The translations under genes were made by a program, and so were the position numbers. Below, in pieces: positions 7,316 through 15,443 of a DNA stretch of 22,875 nt; within the stretch, counting starts at the first letter, position 1; each line of letters starts with the position of its first letter. The notes under the pieces were generated by a model, which made no database searches, was not told the DNA's origin, and saw only the letters and a list, made by a program, of their open reading frames with translations. The stretch lies in NCBI GenBank assembly GCA_007116295.1, contig SKIS01000035.1, positions 1-22,875 on the forward strand, in the 5' to 3' direction. Source of the stretch: Candidatus Woesearchaeota archaeon (GTDB lineage Archaea > Nanobdellota > Nanobdellia > Woesearchaeales > 21-14-0-10-32-9).

Positions 7316-7627
7316 TTATCCGAATAATGACCCTAAGCCTTCAGCAGCTTCTTCTTCATTATCTTCTTCTTTTTCTTCAGCTTTTTCTTCTTTAGCACCT
7401 TCGGAAGCAGCAGCTTCTCCAGCTGGTGCGGCAGCTGCAGCAACAGGTGCAACAGCAGCAGATTTGATTGCTTCTTCTATATCTACATCTTCCAAAGCAG
7501 CAATAAGTGATTTTATTCTCCCATCATCTACTTTGACACCTGCAGCTTCTAAAACTTTTTTCACTGATCCTTCTTCAACTTTTTGACCTGCTCTGTGTAA
7601 GAGCATAGCAGCATATACGTATTCCAT
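7316..7627 (-). CDS. rpl12: Ribosomal protein L12 (P1, archaeal stalk protein)
   Basis: Stalk protein that recruits elongation and initiation factors to the ribosome. In 103 residues it shows the archaeal/eukaryotic P1 layout, not the bacterial L7/L12 fold: an N-terminal helical dimerization domain (MEYVYAAMLLHRAG to about residue 60), an Ala-rich hinge (65-80), an acidic tail, and the universal C-terminal GLGSLFG that contacts elongation factors. A strong ribosome binding site, AGGAGG, lies 8 nt before the ATG at 7625-7627, unlike the leaderless genes around it. It is the last gene of the L1-L10-L12 operon, 18 nt after L10. Confidence 0.97.
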   Translation of the reverse strand: MEYVYAAMLLHRAGQKVEEGSVKKVLEAAGVKVDDGRIKSLIAALEDVDIEEAIKSAAVAPVAAAAAPAGEAAASEGAKEEKAEEKEEDNEEEAAEGLGSLFG

Positions 7628-7645
7628 TTTTTGTTCCTCCTAATA

Positions 7646-8497
7646 TTAATTATCAACCTTGTTTTTTAAAGCGCTAGCCTGAGCATCAGCTTTTGCTAAT
7701 ACTCCCTGCACTGTTTCTTTTGTTAATATATCTCTTTCACTAGCTAAAGACAAACTATCTCTATGAGCTTTAGCAAGTAACGTCACAACGTTATCCTTTG
7801 TAGGATAAGCAATTTCTAATGACAATAATAAAGCGTCTGAAGCAGCTCTCTGTAAATCTTTAGCAAATGCTTCTTCATCTATATCTAAAACGCTCTTTGT
7901 TAAAACAGAGCCGTTTTCATAAACAGCAGTTAAGTTAAGACCTACTTCGCCAGGGAAAATCTCTAATCTTTGTAAAATAGCCGCTAATTTTTGATCGACA
8001 ACATCGCCTTCTTTAGCAACCACTTTGTCTTGTTTAATAGCTACTTTTCCGCCTTCAATACCTGCTTTTATACCTAAAGCACCTAATTCTCCAATTATAG
8101 GCCCTGGTGCAAAACCTGTAGGACCTGCGTTAACAACTATGTCTTTAGGCGCTTCTTGACCTGCTTTTATAGGTGCAGGACTTTTATTTTTCTTTAAAAT
8201 CTTAAATAATTTGAAAGGATTGTCCTCACTAAATATAAGTGCGGGCATACCCTTTATATGATTTGAAAGTTCTTCGATGTTTTCTTTTTTAGAATGTTGA
8301 AAGATGAGTCTCATCAAGGTCTTCTTAGTCATCTTAATAGTTGCAAGATCTCTAAGTCTGGTTCTCATATCCGTTAATTGTTTTGCAGGAAGACTTTCTA
8401 CATCGACAATACCTATAACTGGGAATTTGTCAACTAGTTTTACGAAGTCTTGGACTTCTTTTTTCTTCTTTTCCGAAACAATTGCTTTATGTGCCAC
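7646..8497 (-). CDS. rpl10: Ribosomal protein L10 (P0, stalk base), short form
   Basis: Stalk base protein (uL10) that binds 23S rRNA and holds L12 dimers. The N-terminal rRNA-binding domain (about 1-110, with TKKTLMRLIF) and inserted domain II (AGPTGFAPGPIIGELGALGI) are clear. The C-terminal spine helices with AYPTKDNVV and LTKETVQGVL are present, but the protein ends at ALKNKVDN without the acidic tail and GLGxLFG terminus of most archaeal P0. A TTG at 8504-8506 would give 286 residues, but AAGG touches it. I chose GTG at 8495-8497 (283 residues), which has AAGG at 9 nt spacing and begins like the family (VAHKAIVSEKKKKEV). Confidence 0.93.
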   Translation of the reverse strand: MAHKAIVSEKKKKEVQDFVKLVDKFPVIGIVDVESLPAKQLTDMRTRLRDLATIKMTKKTLMRLIFQHSKKENIEELSNHIKGMPALIFSEDNPFKLFKILKKNKSPAPIKAGQEAPKDIVVNAGPTGFAPGPIIGELGALGIKAGIEGGKVAIKQDKVVAKEGDVVDQKLAAILQRLEIFPGEVGLNLTAVYENGSVLTKSVLDIDEEAFAKDLQRAASDALLLSLEIAYPTKDNVVTLLAKAHRDSLSLASERDILTKETVQGVLAKADAQASALKNKVDN

Positions 8498-8508
8498 TTT
8501 AATCAACC

Positions 8509-9165
8509 TTAAATGTCAAGCTCTACAGGTTTACCCATGGTAAGTTTTAAGTAAACTTTTTTGACGTTACTTCTTTCCTTAGGTAAATTTAATAAAACTT
8601 GATTAAATACTTGGACTAAGTTTTCTACAACGTCTTCTTCTTTCATTGTCTCATCCCCTACCTTTACTTGAATCATAGGAGTTTTTTTAGCTTGTATCTT
8701 GACTGTTTTTTGAAGTCTTTCATATAATGATTCTATATTCGCTTTACCAGGAACAACAGCTCCTATTTTAGGATTAGGCATCTTACCCCTAGGACCTAAA
8801 ACTCTTCCAAATGCAGCTGCTACCTTAGGCATCACTTCTGCTTGAGCTATAAAATAATCATGATCGTCAGCAAGTTTCTTTGCTAACTTTTTATCTTTTG
8901 CGTACTTATCAAAATCTGTTTGAGAAACTATGGTGTCTACAACTCCTTTAGCGCTTTCTTGAAGTTCTGCTCCTGTAAAAGCACCTATCTTAAGTTTTTT
9001 TCCTAGACCCTTATTTAATTGTAAATGAAAATCGACTTGATCATTAGGATCTTTCATGTTAAGATCTCTTAAAACAACTATTAAATCGATTGATTGAGAG
9101 AAATTTCTCTTCTTAGAATCTTTCTTTAAATCCTGTAAAGTTTTTATTAGTTTTTTATTATCCAT
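8509..9165 (-). CDS. rpl1: Ribosomal protein L1
   Basis: uL1 binds helices 76-78 of 23S rRNA at the mobile L1 stalk that moves deacylated tRNA to the exit. The 218 residues match the archaeal length. The signature GPRGKMPNPKIGAVVPG sits at about 124-140, the C-terminal KERSNVKKVYLKLTMGKPVEL closes domain I. It is the first gene of the operon: there is no L11 gene upstream, although L11-L1-L10-L12 is common elsewhere. AGGAGGG stands 6 nt before the ATG, and a TATA box lies about 60 nt upstream, so the mRNA has a leader. In some archaea and bacteria L1 represses its own operon. Confidence 0.97.
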   Translation of the reverse strand: MDNKKLIKTLQDLKKDSKKRNFSQSIDLIVVLRDLNMKDPNDQVDFHLQLNKGLGKKLKIGAFTGAELQESAKGVVDTIVSQTDFDKYAKDKKLAKKLADDHDYFIAQAEVMPKVAAAFGRVLGPRGKMPNPKIGAVVPGKANIESLYERLQKTVKIQAKKTPMIQVKVGDETMKEEDVVENLVQVFNQVLLNLPKERSNVKKVYLKLTMGKPVELDI

Positions 9166-9171
9166 TTAACT

Positions 9172-9231
9172 CCCTCCTACGATACGTAGTGACATCGGGT
9201 AAACAAGGGAGAATAAGGAGAGGTTTATAAA
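9172..9231 (-). promoter_or_regulatory. Promoter, leader and ribosome binding site of the L1 operon
   Basis: On the minus strand TTTATAAA (9224-9231) should start transcription near 9200, leaving a leader of about 35 nt. The leader ends with AGGAGGG (9172-9178). Two mutually exclusive short hairpins can be drawn: CGAT with ATCG (9181-9198), and CTAC with GTAG touching the ribosome binding site. This is unlike the leaderless neighbours and could be where L1 represses its own translation. Confidence 0.5.
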
Positions 9232-9256
9232 GTTTTTTATGGTGAAAAAGAAATTT

Positions 9257-10450
9257 TTATTCAAAAGGAGTGTCGTTTCTCAATAAGTTATTTCCAACAT
9301 AAGTGCCATGATTTTTGTTTCCTGAGCTATCCCAGTTAATGTCTTCATTTTCAAATCTGTAAAAGGTAACTAAGTTAGGATGGTTAAAAACATTGACTTC
9401 TCCCATGAAGTCTTGAACTTCTGTTTGGTTCAAGGACTTGTTCCAAATCCTGAATTCATCTAAAAAGCCGTCAAAAGATCTTATAGGTGGATTAAACCAA
9501 TTTAAAACTCCTATACCTATATCGTGCTCAAAGTTTGAAAAAGAAGATGGTGTTCCTGACGCATAAGAAGCTAAGCTTAAAGGAGAGCCATCTACAAAAA
9601 TAGAATAAGATCCTTCATTAACTGATAATGCTAAATGGTGCCACTCGTCGTCTGCAAGCCCTGTATTAGTGTTTGAAGCTCTTGCATGCACTCCTGAATC
9701 TCCTCTGTATTCGAAATAGACGCTACCAGGACTTAGCATATACATAGTATTTATATTAAATGCTAGTTGAAATCCTGTGCCTATTCCTTCATTTAGCATT
9801 GCTGAAAACATCATAAAATCTTCTGTATTATTAGTCTTAAACCAAAAGTCAATACTGAATTCGTTACCAAAATTTTGGGAGCCAAAGTCTCCTAAGGAAG
9901 TACTTAAAGCATGTTGAGTATCACCATCTAAAAAAAGAGAATTTTTGTTTTTTAATAGGTCGAACTCGACATCTTCATGAGCTCTTGCTTTAATATCTCC
10001 CACAGCATCTCTTTTAAATTCTCCAGAGATATCTCTTGCACTTCTATAAGTAACACTAAGTTCAACATTTGAATTACTATCTGCTGCCGTAAAATCTTCT
10101 TCTTGAAATAAACATTCTAAAATTACTTCGCTGCTCCCTTTAACCTCTATAACACTAAAACCTAAACAATCTTTAAGTTCATCGCCGACTTTATAACGTA
10201 AATTTTCAATAACTAAATTTTCGTTTAGTCCACTCCTAACACTTATTTTAGCACCACCCTCACCAACTATGAAAGAATTACTATCACAAACAAAAGGCGC
10301 CCCTAAAACACAACGATCACTAATAAATTGTCCAGGGCTCAACACACCGAAATAACTTAATGCGCTAATCATTGTCAAAATAACTATGAAAGCCCAACCA
10401 TACGTAGTCAAAAACTCCAACGCAGCCTGAGACCTATTATTTCTTCTCAT
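9257..10450 (-). CDS. Pilin-like surface protein with C-terminal LamG domain
   Basis: Secreted, membrane-anchored or pilus-assembled protein of 397 residues. I start it at ATG 10448-10450, because the frame upstream overlaps the divergent gene and has no signal. Residues 7-12 (SQAALE) plus the following hydrophobic helix (13-34) form a class III, pilin-type signal, with Gln+1 and Glu+5; position -1 is Ser, not Gly. A stem domain with Cys47, Cys55, Cys95 and Cys113 follows, matching the neighbouring pilin-like gene in spacing. Residues about 171-395 are a concanavalin-A-like LamG fold: WHHLALSVNEGSYSIFVDG, GFLDEFRIWNKSL, and the ending DSSGNKNHGTYVGN. The LamG part probably binds glycans or other surfaces. 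A TATA-like element is 27 nt upstream. Confidence 0.85.
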   Translation of the reverse strand: MRRNNRSQAALEFLTTYGWAFIVILTMISALSYFGVLSPGQFISDRCVLGAPFVCDSNSFIVGEGGAKISVRSGLNENLVIENLRYKVGDELKDCLGFSVIEVKGSSEVILECLFQEEDFTAADSNSNVELSVTYRSARDISGEFKRDAVGDIKARAHEDVEFDLLKNKNSLFLDGDTQHALSTSLGDFGSQNFGNEFSIDFWFKTNNTEDFMMFSAMLNEGIGTGFQLAFNINTMYMLSPGSVYFEYRGDSGVHARASNTNTGLADDEWHHLALSVNEGSYSIFVDGSPLSLASYASGTPSSFSNFEHDIGIGVLNWFNPPIRSFDGFLDEFRIWNKSLNQTEVQDFMGEVNVFNHPNLVTFYRFENEDINWDSSGNKNHGTYVGNNLLRNDTPFE

Positions 10451-10472
10451 AAAACGAACTACGAATATATAA

Positions 10473-10482
10473 CTATAAAAAA
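10473..10482 (-). promoter_or_regulatory. TATA-like element of the LamG protein gene
   Basis: Minus-strand TTTTTTATAG is centred 27 nt from the chosen ATG at 10450. This supports that start over the longer frame reaching 10558. Confidence 0.45.
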
Positions 10483-10504
10483 CTAACGAAAAAAAATCAA
10501 AACA

Positions 10505-10513
10505 ATTTAAATA
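10505..10513 (+). promoter_or_regulatory. TATA box of the GH13 gene
   Basis: ATTTAAATA is centred 29 nt upstream of the ATG at 10538, predicting a leaderless mRNA. Together with the opposite-facing element about 30 bp away it makes an 87-bp divergent intergenic region. Confidence 0.5.
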
Positions 10514-10537
10514 TTGAATGTGTATTAGTAACCTTGT

Positions 10538-12433
10538 ATGTATGAGTGGATAAATCAATTAGATAAGAAACCTGAATCTTTAAAGGAATGGAATAGTCGC
10601 TTTGGACCAATTATTTTGAAAAGAGGAAGTGTTTTCAAAGTCAAATTTCAAGTTTATAATCCTGAAGAAAAAGAAATTTATATAGTTGGAGATTTTAGCA
10701 ATTGGAAATTAAAAGAAGAATATAAATTATTGACTAAAGAGAAGTTTTCTACTATTACATTAAACGTTTTGCATGGAGAAAAATACAAGTTTTTTATGGA
10801 AGGAGATTTTTTTCAAGATCCAGCAGGACATTACTTTGATGATGAGGGGAATAGCGTTTTTTGGGGGTTTGAAAACGAAAGCGCTAAGTTTTTAGATTTA
10901 AGAAAAAAATCTGTTAGAGTACTACAAACAGATCTTCCTGGCTTGATAGTTCATTATAACAGCGACGGAGTTTTTGGGAGCGAAATAGCTAAAAAAAATT
11001 ATTATAAATTCGTTAAAGATTCTGGGGTAATAAAAGAAATAAAATCTTTGGGTTTTAACGCGATTCAATTTTTACCTTTTGCTCAGAGCATTGATGGAGA
11101 TAATTGGAAGTATAGGTATTTGGTTCCTTTTCAATACGCGATTCAAAAAAATTGGGGAACTCCAAAGGATTTTAGAGAGATGATAGAAGCTTTTCATAAG
11201 GAAGGAATCGCAGTCATAGGAGACTTTGTTTTAGGCCATTTGCCACATAAAGACTTCAAGATTTTTGGACTTGATAGTGATAAAAACGGTATTCACACTT
11301 GGAAAACTAATATTGGTTATGTTTATTTGAAGGATGAAACTAGTTGGGGAACAATGAGAGTTAATTTTGATGATCCAATAGTAAGAGAATTTTTTATTAG
11401 TAGCGTATTGCATTTTATGAAATTTTATGGTATTGACGGATTTAGAATTGATAACGTAGACGGAATTTTAAGATACGGGGCGAACGGAGATGAAGCTGAA
11501 AGACCTAATGGAAGGTCTTTTTTAAGAGAGTTGAATAAAGCTATCTATAAACATAACCCTGCTGCTATGATTCATTATGAGGCCCATTATTTTCATGAAG
11601 ATAATGCTAAGCTTTTAGTTCAAAGTATGGATGAAAACGATAGAGCTCTAGGAGCCACCGCTTACAATAGTAGTAGGCTGACTTATTACTTTCACAAGGA
11701 TTACATGCTTAAAGCAGGAAGCCACATTAATACTTGGAGGTTCAAACACATAACTGAAGAAAAAGAATGGGGTGAAAGCAATAGCACAATAGCTGACTTT
11801 CACAATCATGATGCCGCCGCAGGTCTAATGCCGCAAAGAGCTACAGGAAGTTATGCTTATGATGCGATGACTCAAGATCTTAACAACCACATTCATGGGC
11901 TTGGAAAAATTAAAGTCATGGAAGCAATAATAAGTTTTTTTTGTGAAGGAAGAACTCTTGATTTGCTTCAAACATTTTTACTTCAAAGAGGAACTTTTGA
12001 ACATGATAGTAGTGTTCATTGGCAAAACTTAGCCATGCCTGCCAGTAAGAATTTGGTTGGTTATAAAAAAAGAGTTAATTTGATTATGGAAAACGCTGCT
12101 TTTTGGCCTGTTAACGTTAAAAACAGAGAATTCTTGAACGTGGATGATAATAACAAAATATTAGTGATTGAAAGAAAAGAAAAGAAAAGATTTGTTATAA
12201 TTATTAATTTGACAAGTAAAAATCATTTTAATTATAGCGTAGGATTAAAAACTAAAAAAGATTACGAGGTAATCTTAAATAGTGATGAGTATAAGTATAG
12301 CGGGCTTGGAATAGGACACCTTCCTAATACGTTGAAAAATATAGAAAGTAAAAACTTTGAAGTCTTAGAAAGAGAAGTTGTTATACCCTGTCTGGCGCCT
12401 TATCAAGTAATTGTTTTAAGAGAAAAAAATTAA
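10538..12433 (+). CDS. GH13 alpha-glucan enzyme with CBM48, branching-enzyme-like
   Basis: Probably acts on alpha-1,4-glucans in storage glycogen, most like a 1,4-alpha-glucan branching enzyme; no signal peptide, so cytoplasmic. The N-terminal 30-125 is an Ig-like CBM48 (VYNPEEKEIYIVGDFSNWK). The catalytic barrel shows region II GFRIDNVDGI with nucleophile Asp305, region III MIHYEAHYF with acid/base Glu348, and region IV DFHNHD with Asp425; region I is GDFVLGH (229-234), where the usual Asn is Gly. A short C-terminal beta domain ends near 631. A plain alpha-amylase is the alternative, and the linkage specificity cannot be read from sequence. Its stop codon overlaps gyrA's stop: the bases TTAA (12430-12433) serve both genes. 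Confidence 0.82.
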   Translation: MYEWINQLDKKPESLKEWNSRFGPIILKRGSVFKVKFQVYNPEEKEIYIVGDFSNWKLKEEYKLLTKEKFSTITLNVLHGEKYKFFMEGDFFQDPAGHYFDDEGNSVFWGFENESAKFLDLRKKSVRVLQTDLPGLIVHYNSDGVFGSEIAKKNYYKFVKDSGVIKEIKSLGFNAIQFLPFAQSIDGDNWKYRYLVPFQYAIQKNWGTPKDFREMIEAFHKEGIAVIGDFVLGHLPHKDFKIFGLDSDKNGIHTWKTNIGYVYLKDETSWGTMRVNFDDPIVREFFISSVLHFMKFYGIDGFRIDNVDGILRYGANGDEAERPNGRSFLRELNKAIYKHNPAAMIHYEAHYFHEDNAKLLVQSMDENDRALGATAYNSSRLTYYFHKDYMLKAGSHINTWRFKHITEEKEWGESNSTIADFHNHDAAAGLMPQRATGSYAYDAMTQDLNNHIHGLGKIKVMEAIISFFCEGRTLDLLQTFLLQRGTFEHDSSVHWQNLAMPASKNLVGYKKRVNLIMENAAFWPVNVKNREFLNVDDNNKILVIERKEKKRFVIIINLTSKNHFNYSVGLKTKKDYEVILNSDEYKYSGLGIGHLPNTLKNIESKNFEVLEREVVIPCLAPYQVIVLREKN

Positions 12434-14847
12434 TCTTCTTCCTCTTCATTTATTATTTTAGCAGCTGCCATTAATTCGTCATCATCTTTAACTTTGACAA
12501 CTCTTACTCCTTGCGTGTTTCTTCCTATACTACTTATGTTCTCCACGCGAGTTCTTACAACCATGCCTTTTTTAGTCATTAAAACGACTTCTTCTTCTCC
12601 TTGAACAGATTTTACACTTACAACGCTACCTGTCTTTGAAGTCACATTCATATTTTTAACTCCAAAGCCTCCTCTGTTTATGAGTCTGTATTTTGAAGCA
12701 GTTGTTCTTTTACCATAACCATTTTGGGTTAAAGTAAGTACTTCTGTTTCCTCATCTACCAGTATCATACCTACTACTTCATCGTCACCTTTGAGTTTTA
12801 TTCCTCTAACCCCTCTGCTGGTTCTTCCGATTGGTCTTGCGTCTGTTTCATTAAATCTGCAAGCCATTCCTTTTTTTGTAGCTAGTAAAACTTGTTGAGA
12901 GCCATCTGTGAGTTTGACATTTACAACTTCGTCTCCTTCATCTAAAGTTAGAGCTATTATTCCTCCTTTTCTAGGTCTGCTATATGCTTCTAAACTCGTT
13001 TTTTTGACAACTCCTTTCTTTGTAGCAGTTAATAAATATTTTTCTGGGTCGAATTCTTTTATTGGGATGATAGTGTTTATTTTTTCATCTTTTTCTACTT
13101 GAATCAAATTAACGATAGGTTTACCTTTGCTATATCTTGAACCTTCAGGTATCTCATATACTTTTTTCCAATAAACCCTTCCTTTATCAGTAAATACCAA
13201 TATGTAAGAATGCGTATTGGCAACAAAAAGACTTGTAGTGAAGTCTTCTTCTTTATGCCCTGATCCCCTTATTCCTACTCCTCCTCTTCTTTGAACTTTA
13301 TAAGTGTCTAAAGGAATTCTTTTTATGTACCCTTGGTTACTAAGAGTGACGACCATGTCTTCTTCAGGTATCAGATCTTCAATATCAAGCGACTCATATT
13401 CTGTGCTATCTATTTGTGTTCTTCTTTCATCTCCATAGTTTTCTATGATTTCTGAAAGCTCTTCTTTTATTATTTTTAGAACTTCTTTTACATCTGAAAG
13501 AATTTTTTGATACTCAGATATTAATCTTTGAAGCTCTTCGTGCTCAGCTTTTATTTTATCTGATTCTAATTTAGCTAGTTTTGCAAGCTTCATATCAAGT
13601 ATAGCTGCACTTTGCTCTTCGCTTAAATCGTATTGATTTATCAAAGATTGTTTTGCTGCTTGACTGCTTTCACTTGATTTTATTAAAGCTATAACTTTAT
13701 CTATGTCGTTTAAAGCTATTAAAATCCCTTCTAATATATGTGCTTTTTCTTGGGCTTTTCTTAAATCGTACTCTGTTCTTTTAGTAACTACTTCTTTTCT
13801 ATGCTTTAAATATTCAATTAAGATTTCCCTTAAAGTAAGTGTTTTAGGTTGATTCTTAACAAGACCTAATAATAATATGCTGAATGAATCTTGAAGCCTT
13901 GAATGTTTAAACAACTGATTTTTAACAACTTCTACTTCTGCGTCTCTTTTGAGTTCTATGACTATCCTCATACCTTCTCTGTCACTTTCATCTCTAAGAT
14001 CCGATATTCCTTCAACCCTCTTTTCTTTTACAAGGTCGGCTATTTGTTGTATTAAAGACGACTTGTTAACCATGTAAGGTATTTCTGTAACTACTATTTT
14101 TCCTTCTTCTTCGTGAACTTTACTTCTTATTATTACTCTTCCTCTACCTGTCTTGTAAGCTTGAGCAATACCGCTTCTTCCAAGTATAGTCCCTCCGGTA
14201 GGAAAATCAGGTCCTTTAACTATATCTAAAAGCTCTATATCTTCAACATCTGGCTCTTCTATTATCTTTATTACTGCAGCGCAAACCTCTGACAAGTTAT
14301 GAGGAGGAATATTTGTAGCCATCCCAACCGCTATACCTGTACTTCCATTGACAAGTAAATTAGGGATTTTTGTTGGTAATACACTCGGCTCTTGAACTGT
14401 TCCGTCAAAGTTATCCGTGAAAGGAACAGTTTCTTTTTCGATATCTTGAAGAAGTTCCTGGCTTATTTCTTGAAGCTTTGCTTCAGTATACCTCATAGCT
14501 GCAGCGTTATCTCCATCTATAGAACCAAAATTTCCTTGACCATCAACTAAAGGATATCTAAGTGAGAATCCTTGAGCCATTCTTACTAAAGAATCATAAA
14601 CCGCGCTATCTCCGTGAGGATGGAATCTTCCTAAAACTTCCCCAACTATTCTGGCACATTTTCTGTAACTTGACTTATGATGCATCCCTAATGTATGCAT
14701 AGCATAAAGAATTCTTCTATGGACAGGTTTTAACCCATCTCTAACGTCTGGCAAGGCTCTTCCTACGATTACAGACATACTATAATCCAAGTATGCATCT
14801 TGCATTTCTTCCTCTATGACTTGAGGTATTATATTGGATGTTTCCAT
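12430..14847 (-). CDS. gyrA: DNA gyrase subunit A
   Basis: Breaks and rejoins DNA strands in the A2B2 gyrase, which introduces negative supercoils with ATP. The 805 residues include the winged-helix active site with catalytic Tyr120 in AAAMRYTEAKL, the HPHGDSAVYD motif at 76-85 (Ser81 and Asp85 are the equivalents of E. coli Ser83 and Asp87), a coiled-coil segment around 360-465, and the C-terminal beta-pinwheel (about 495-800). The GyrA box QRRGGVG at 519-525 marks it as gyrase, not topoisomerase IV, although the usual Lys is Val. Gyrase in archaea is generally of bacterial origin. gyrB is not in this window. The archaeal TATA box 28 nt upstream shows a local promoter. Confidence 0.97.
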   Translation of the reverse strand: METSNIIPQVIEEEMQDAYLDYSMSVIVGRALPDVRDGLKPVHRRILYAMHTLGMHHKSSYRKCARIVGEVLGRFHPHGDSAVYDSLVRMAQGFSLRYPLVDGQGNFGSIDGDNAAAMRYTEAKLQEISQELLQDIEKETVPFTDNFDGTVQEPSVLPTKIPNLLVNGSTGIAVGMATNIPPHNLSEVCAAVIKIIEEPDVEDIELLDIVKGPDFPTGGTILGRSGIAQAYKTGRGRVIIRSKVHEEEGKIVVTEIPYMVNKSSLIQQIADLVKEKRVEGISDLRDESDREGMRIVIELKRDAEVEVVKNQLFKHSRLQDSFSILLLGLVKNQPKTLTLREILIEYLKHRKEVVTKRTEYDLRKAQEKAHILEGILIALNDIDKVIALIKSSESSQAAKQSLINQYDLSEEQSAAILDMKLAKLAKLESDKIKAEHEELQRLISEYQKILSDVKEVLKIIKEELSEIIENYGDERRTQIDSTEYESLDIEDLIPEEDMVVTLSNQGYIKRIPLDTYKVQRRGGVGIRGSGHKEEDFTTSLFVANTHSYILVFTDKGRVYWKKVYEIPEGSRYSKGKPIVNLIQVEKDEKINTIIPIKEFDPEKYLLTATKKGVVKKTSLEAYSRPRKGGIIALTLDEGDEVVNVKLTDGSQQVLLATKKGMACRFNETDARPIGRTSRGVRGIKLKGDDEVVGMILVDEETEVLTLTQNGYGKRTTASKYRLINRGGFGVKNMNVTSKTGSVVSVKSVQGEEEVVLMTKKGMVVRTRVENISSIGRNTQGVRVVKVKDDDELMAAAKIINEEEED

Positions 14848-14871
14848 ATTCTTTTTTGGGAGCTATAATTG

Positions 14872-14879
14872 TTTATAAG
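14872..14879 (-). promoter_or_regulatory. TATA box of gyrA
   Basis: Minus-strand CTTATAAA is centred about 28 nt from the gyrA ATG at 14845-14847, again predicting a leaderless mRNA. It sits in the 40-bp gap after the pilin-like gene. Confidence 0.5.
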
Positions 14880-14887
14880 TGTTTTGT

Positions 14888-15382
14888 TTAACTGTCTAAT
14901 CTGGCTCTTGCTAATACTTCAAAAGAAGCAGTTCTTGTGAAGTCAGGACCGCTTGAGGATCTGTAATAATCAAACTCAACTACGAATTTTCTTAGAGTAT
15001 TTCTTTCTATAGAACCAAAAATGGGTGATGAGCAATTTATTTGCATAAGACCTCTAGTGGTGACTTCTTGAGTGAAAGAATAAACACAATCTTGAGTAAT
15101 TCCCACTCCTTCTTCTAGGACGTTAAAGCTAGTTTCGTTTATTTCTATTTCGTAGCCTAAATTGTTTCTCACATTAACTCTTAAGCCATCGTCTTCTCTT
15201 TGCACTAAGTCAAAACTTGAGCAACCAAAGCCTTGACTGGGCACACATCTTTCAGAAGCTAAAGTGTCAGGGCTATTGATACCATATATCATTATTGCTC
15301 CTATAGCTATTAAAACGGCCATTAGAGCCCAGCCATAAGTACTCATGTATTCTAGTGCTGCTTGCCCTTTTTTTTGCTTCAT
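14888..15382 (-). CDS. Pilin-like protein with class III signal peptide
   Basis: A 164-residue secreted or pilus-forming protein. Residues 1-6 (MKQKKG) plus QAALEY form a class III (EppA-type) prepilin signal, cut between Gly6 and Gln7 with Glu at mature position 5, followed by a hydrophobic helix (12-34). The exported part has four cysteines at 46, 54, 99 and 117, in spacings x7, x44 and x17, nearly the same as in the LamG protein to its left (x7, x39, x17). It ends with a strand close to that protein's stem (FEVLARARLDS). It is therefore the paralogue without the LamG domain. A TATA box (GTTTAAAT, minus strand) lies 27 nt upstream. Its polymer partners are unknown. Confidence 0.85.
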   Translation of the reverse strand: MKQKKGQAALEYMSTYGWALMAVLIAIGAIMIYGINSPDTLASERCVPSQGFGCSSFDLVQREDDGLRVNVRNNLGYEIEINETSFNVLEEGVGITQDCVYSFTQEVTTRGLMQINCSSPIFGSIERNTLRKFVVEFDYYRSSSGPDFTRTASFEVLARARLDS

Positions 15383-15404
15383 ATAATCAAAAATAAGTTT
15401 GTGT

Positions 15405-15412
15405 GTTTAAAT
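15405..15412 (-). promoter_or_regulatory. TATA-like element of the pilin-like gene
   Basis: Minus-strand ATTTAAAC is centred 27 nt from the pilin-like ATG at 15382. It lies in the 107-bp divergent gap shared with radC. Confidence 0.45.
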
Positions 15413-15443
15413 TTGTTTTGGATATACTCTTTGATTTTCCGAT

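Noticed and set aside
8498..8506. TTG start for L10 at 8504-8506
   Set aside because: The AAGG ribosome binding sequence touches TTG, while GTG at 8495-8497 has 9 nt spacing and a family-like N-terminus. The longer form is still possible.
10451..10558. N-terminal extension of the LamG protein by 36 residues
   Set aside because: The extension would overlap the divergent GH13 gene and carry no signal. The class III signal and a TATA-like element 27 nt away both support the ATG at 10450.
12430..14847. ParC (topoisomerase IV) instead of GyrA
   Set aside because: The GyrA box QRRGGVG at 519-525 and a full beta-pinwheel favour GyrA.
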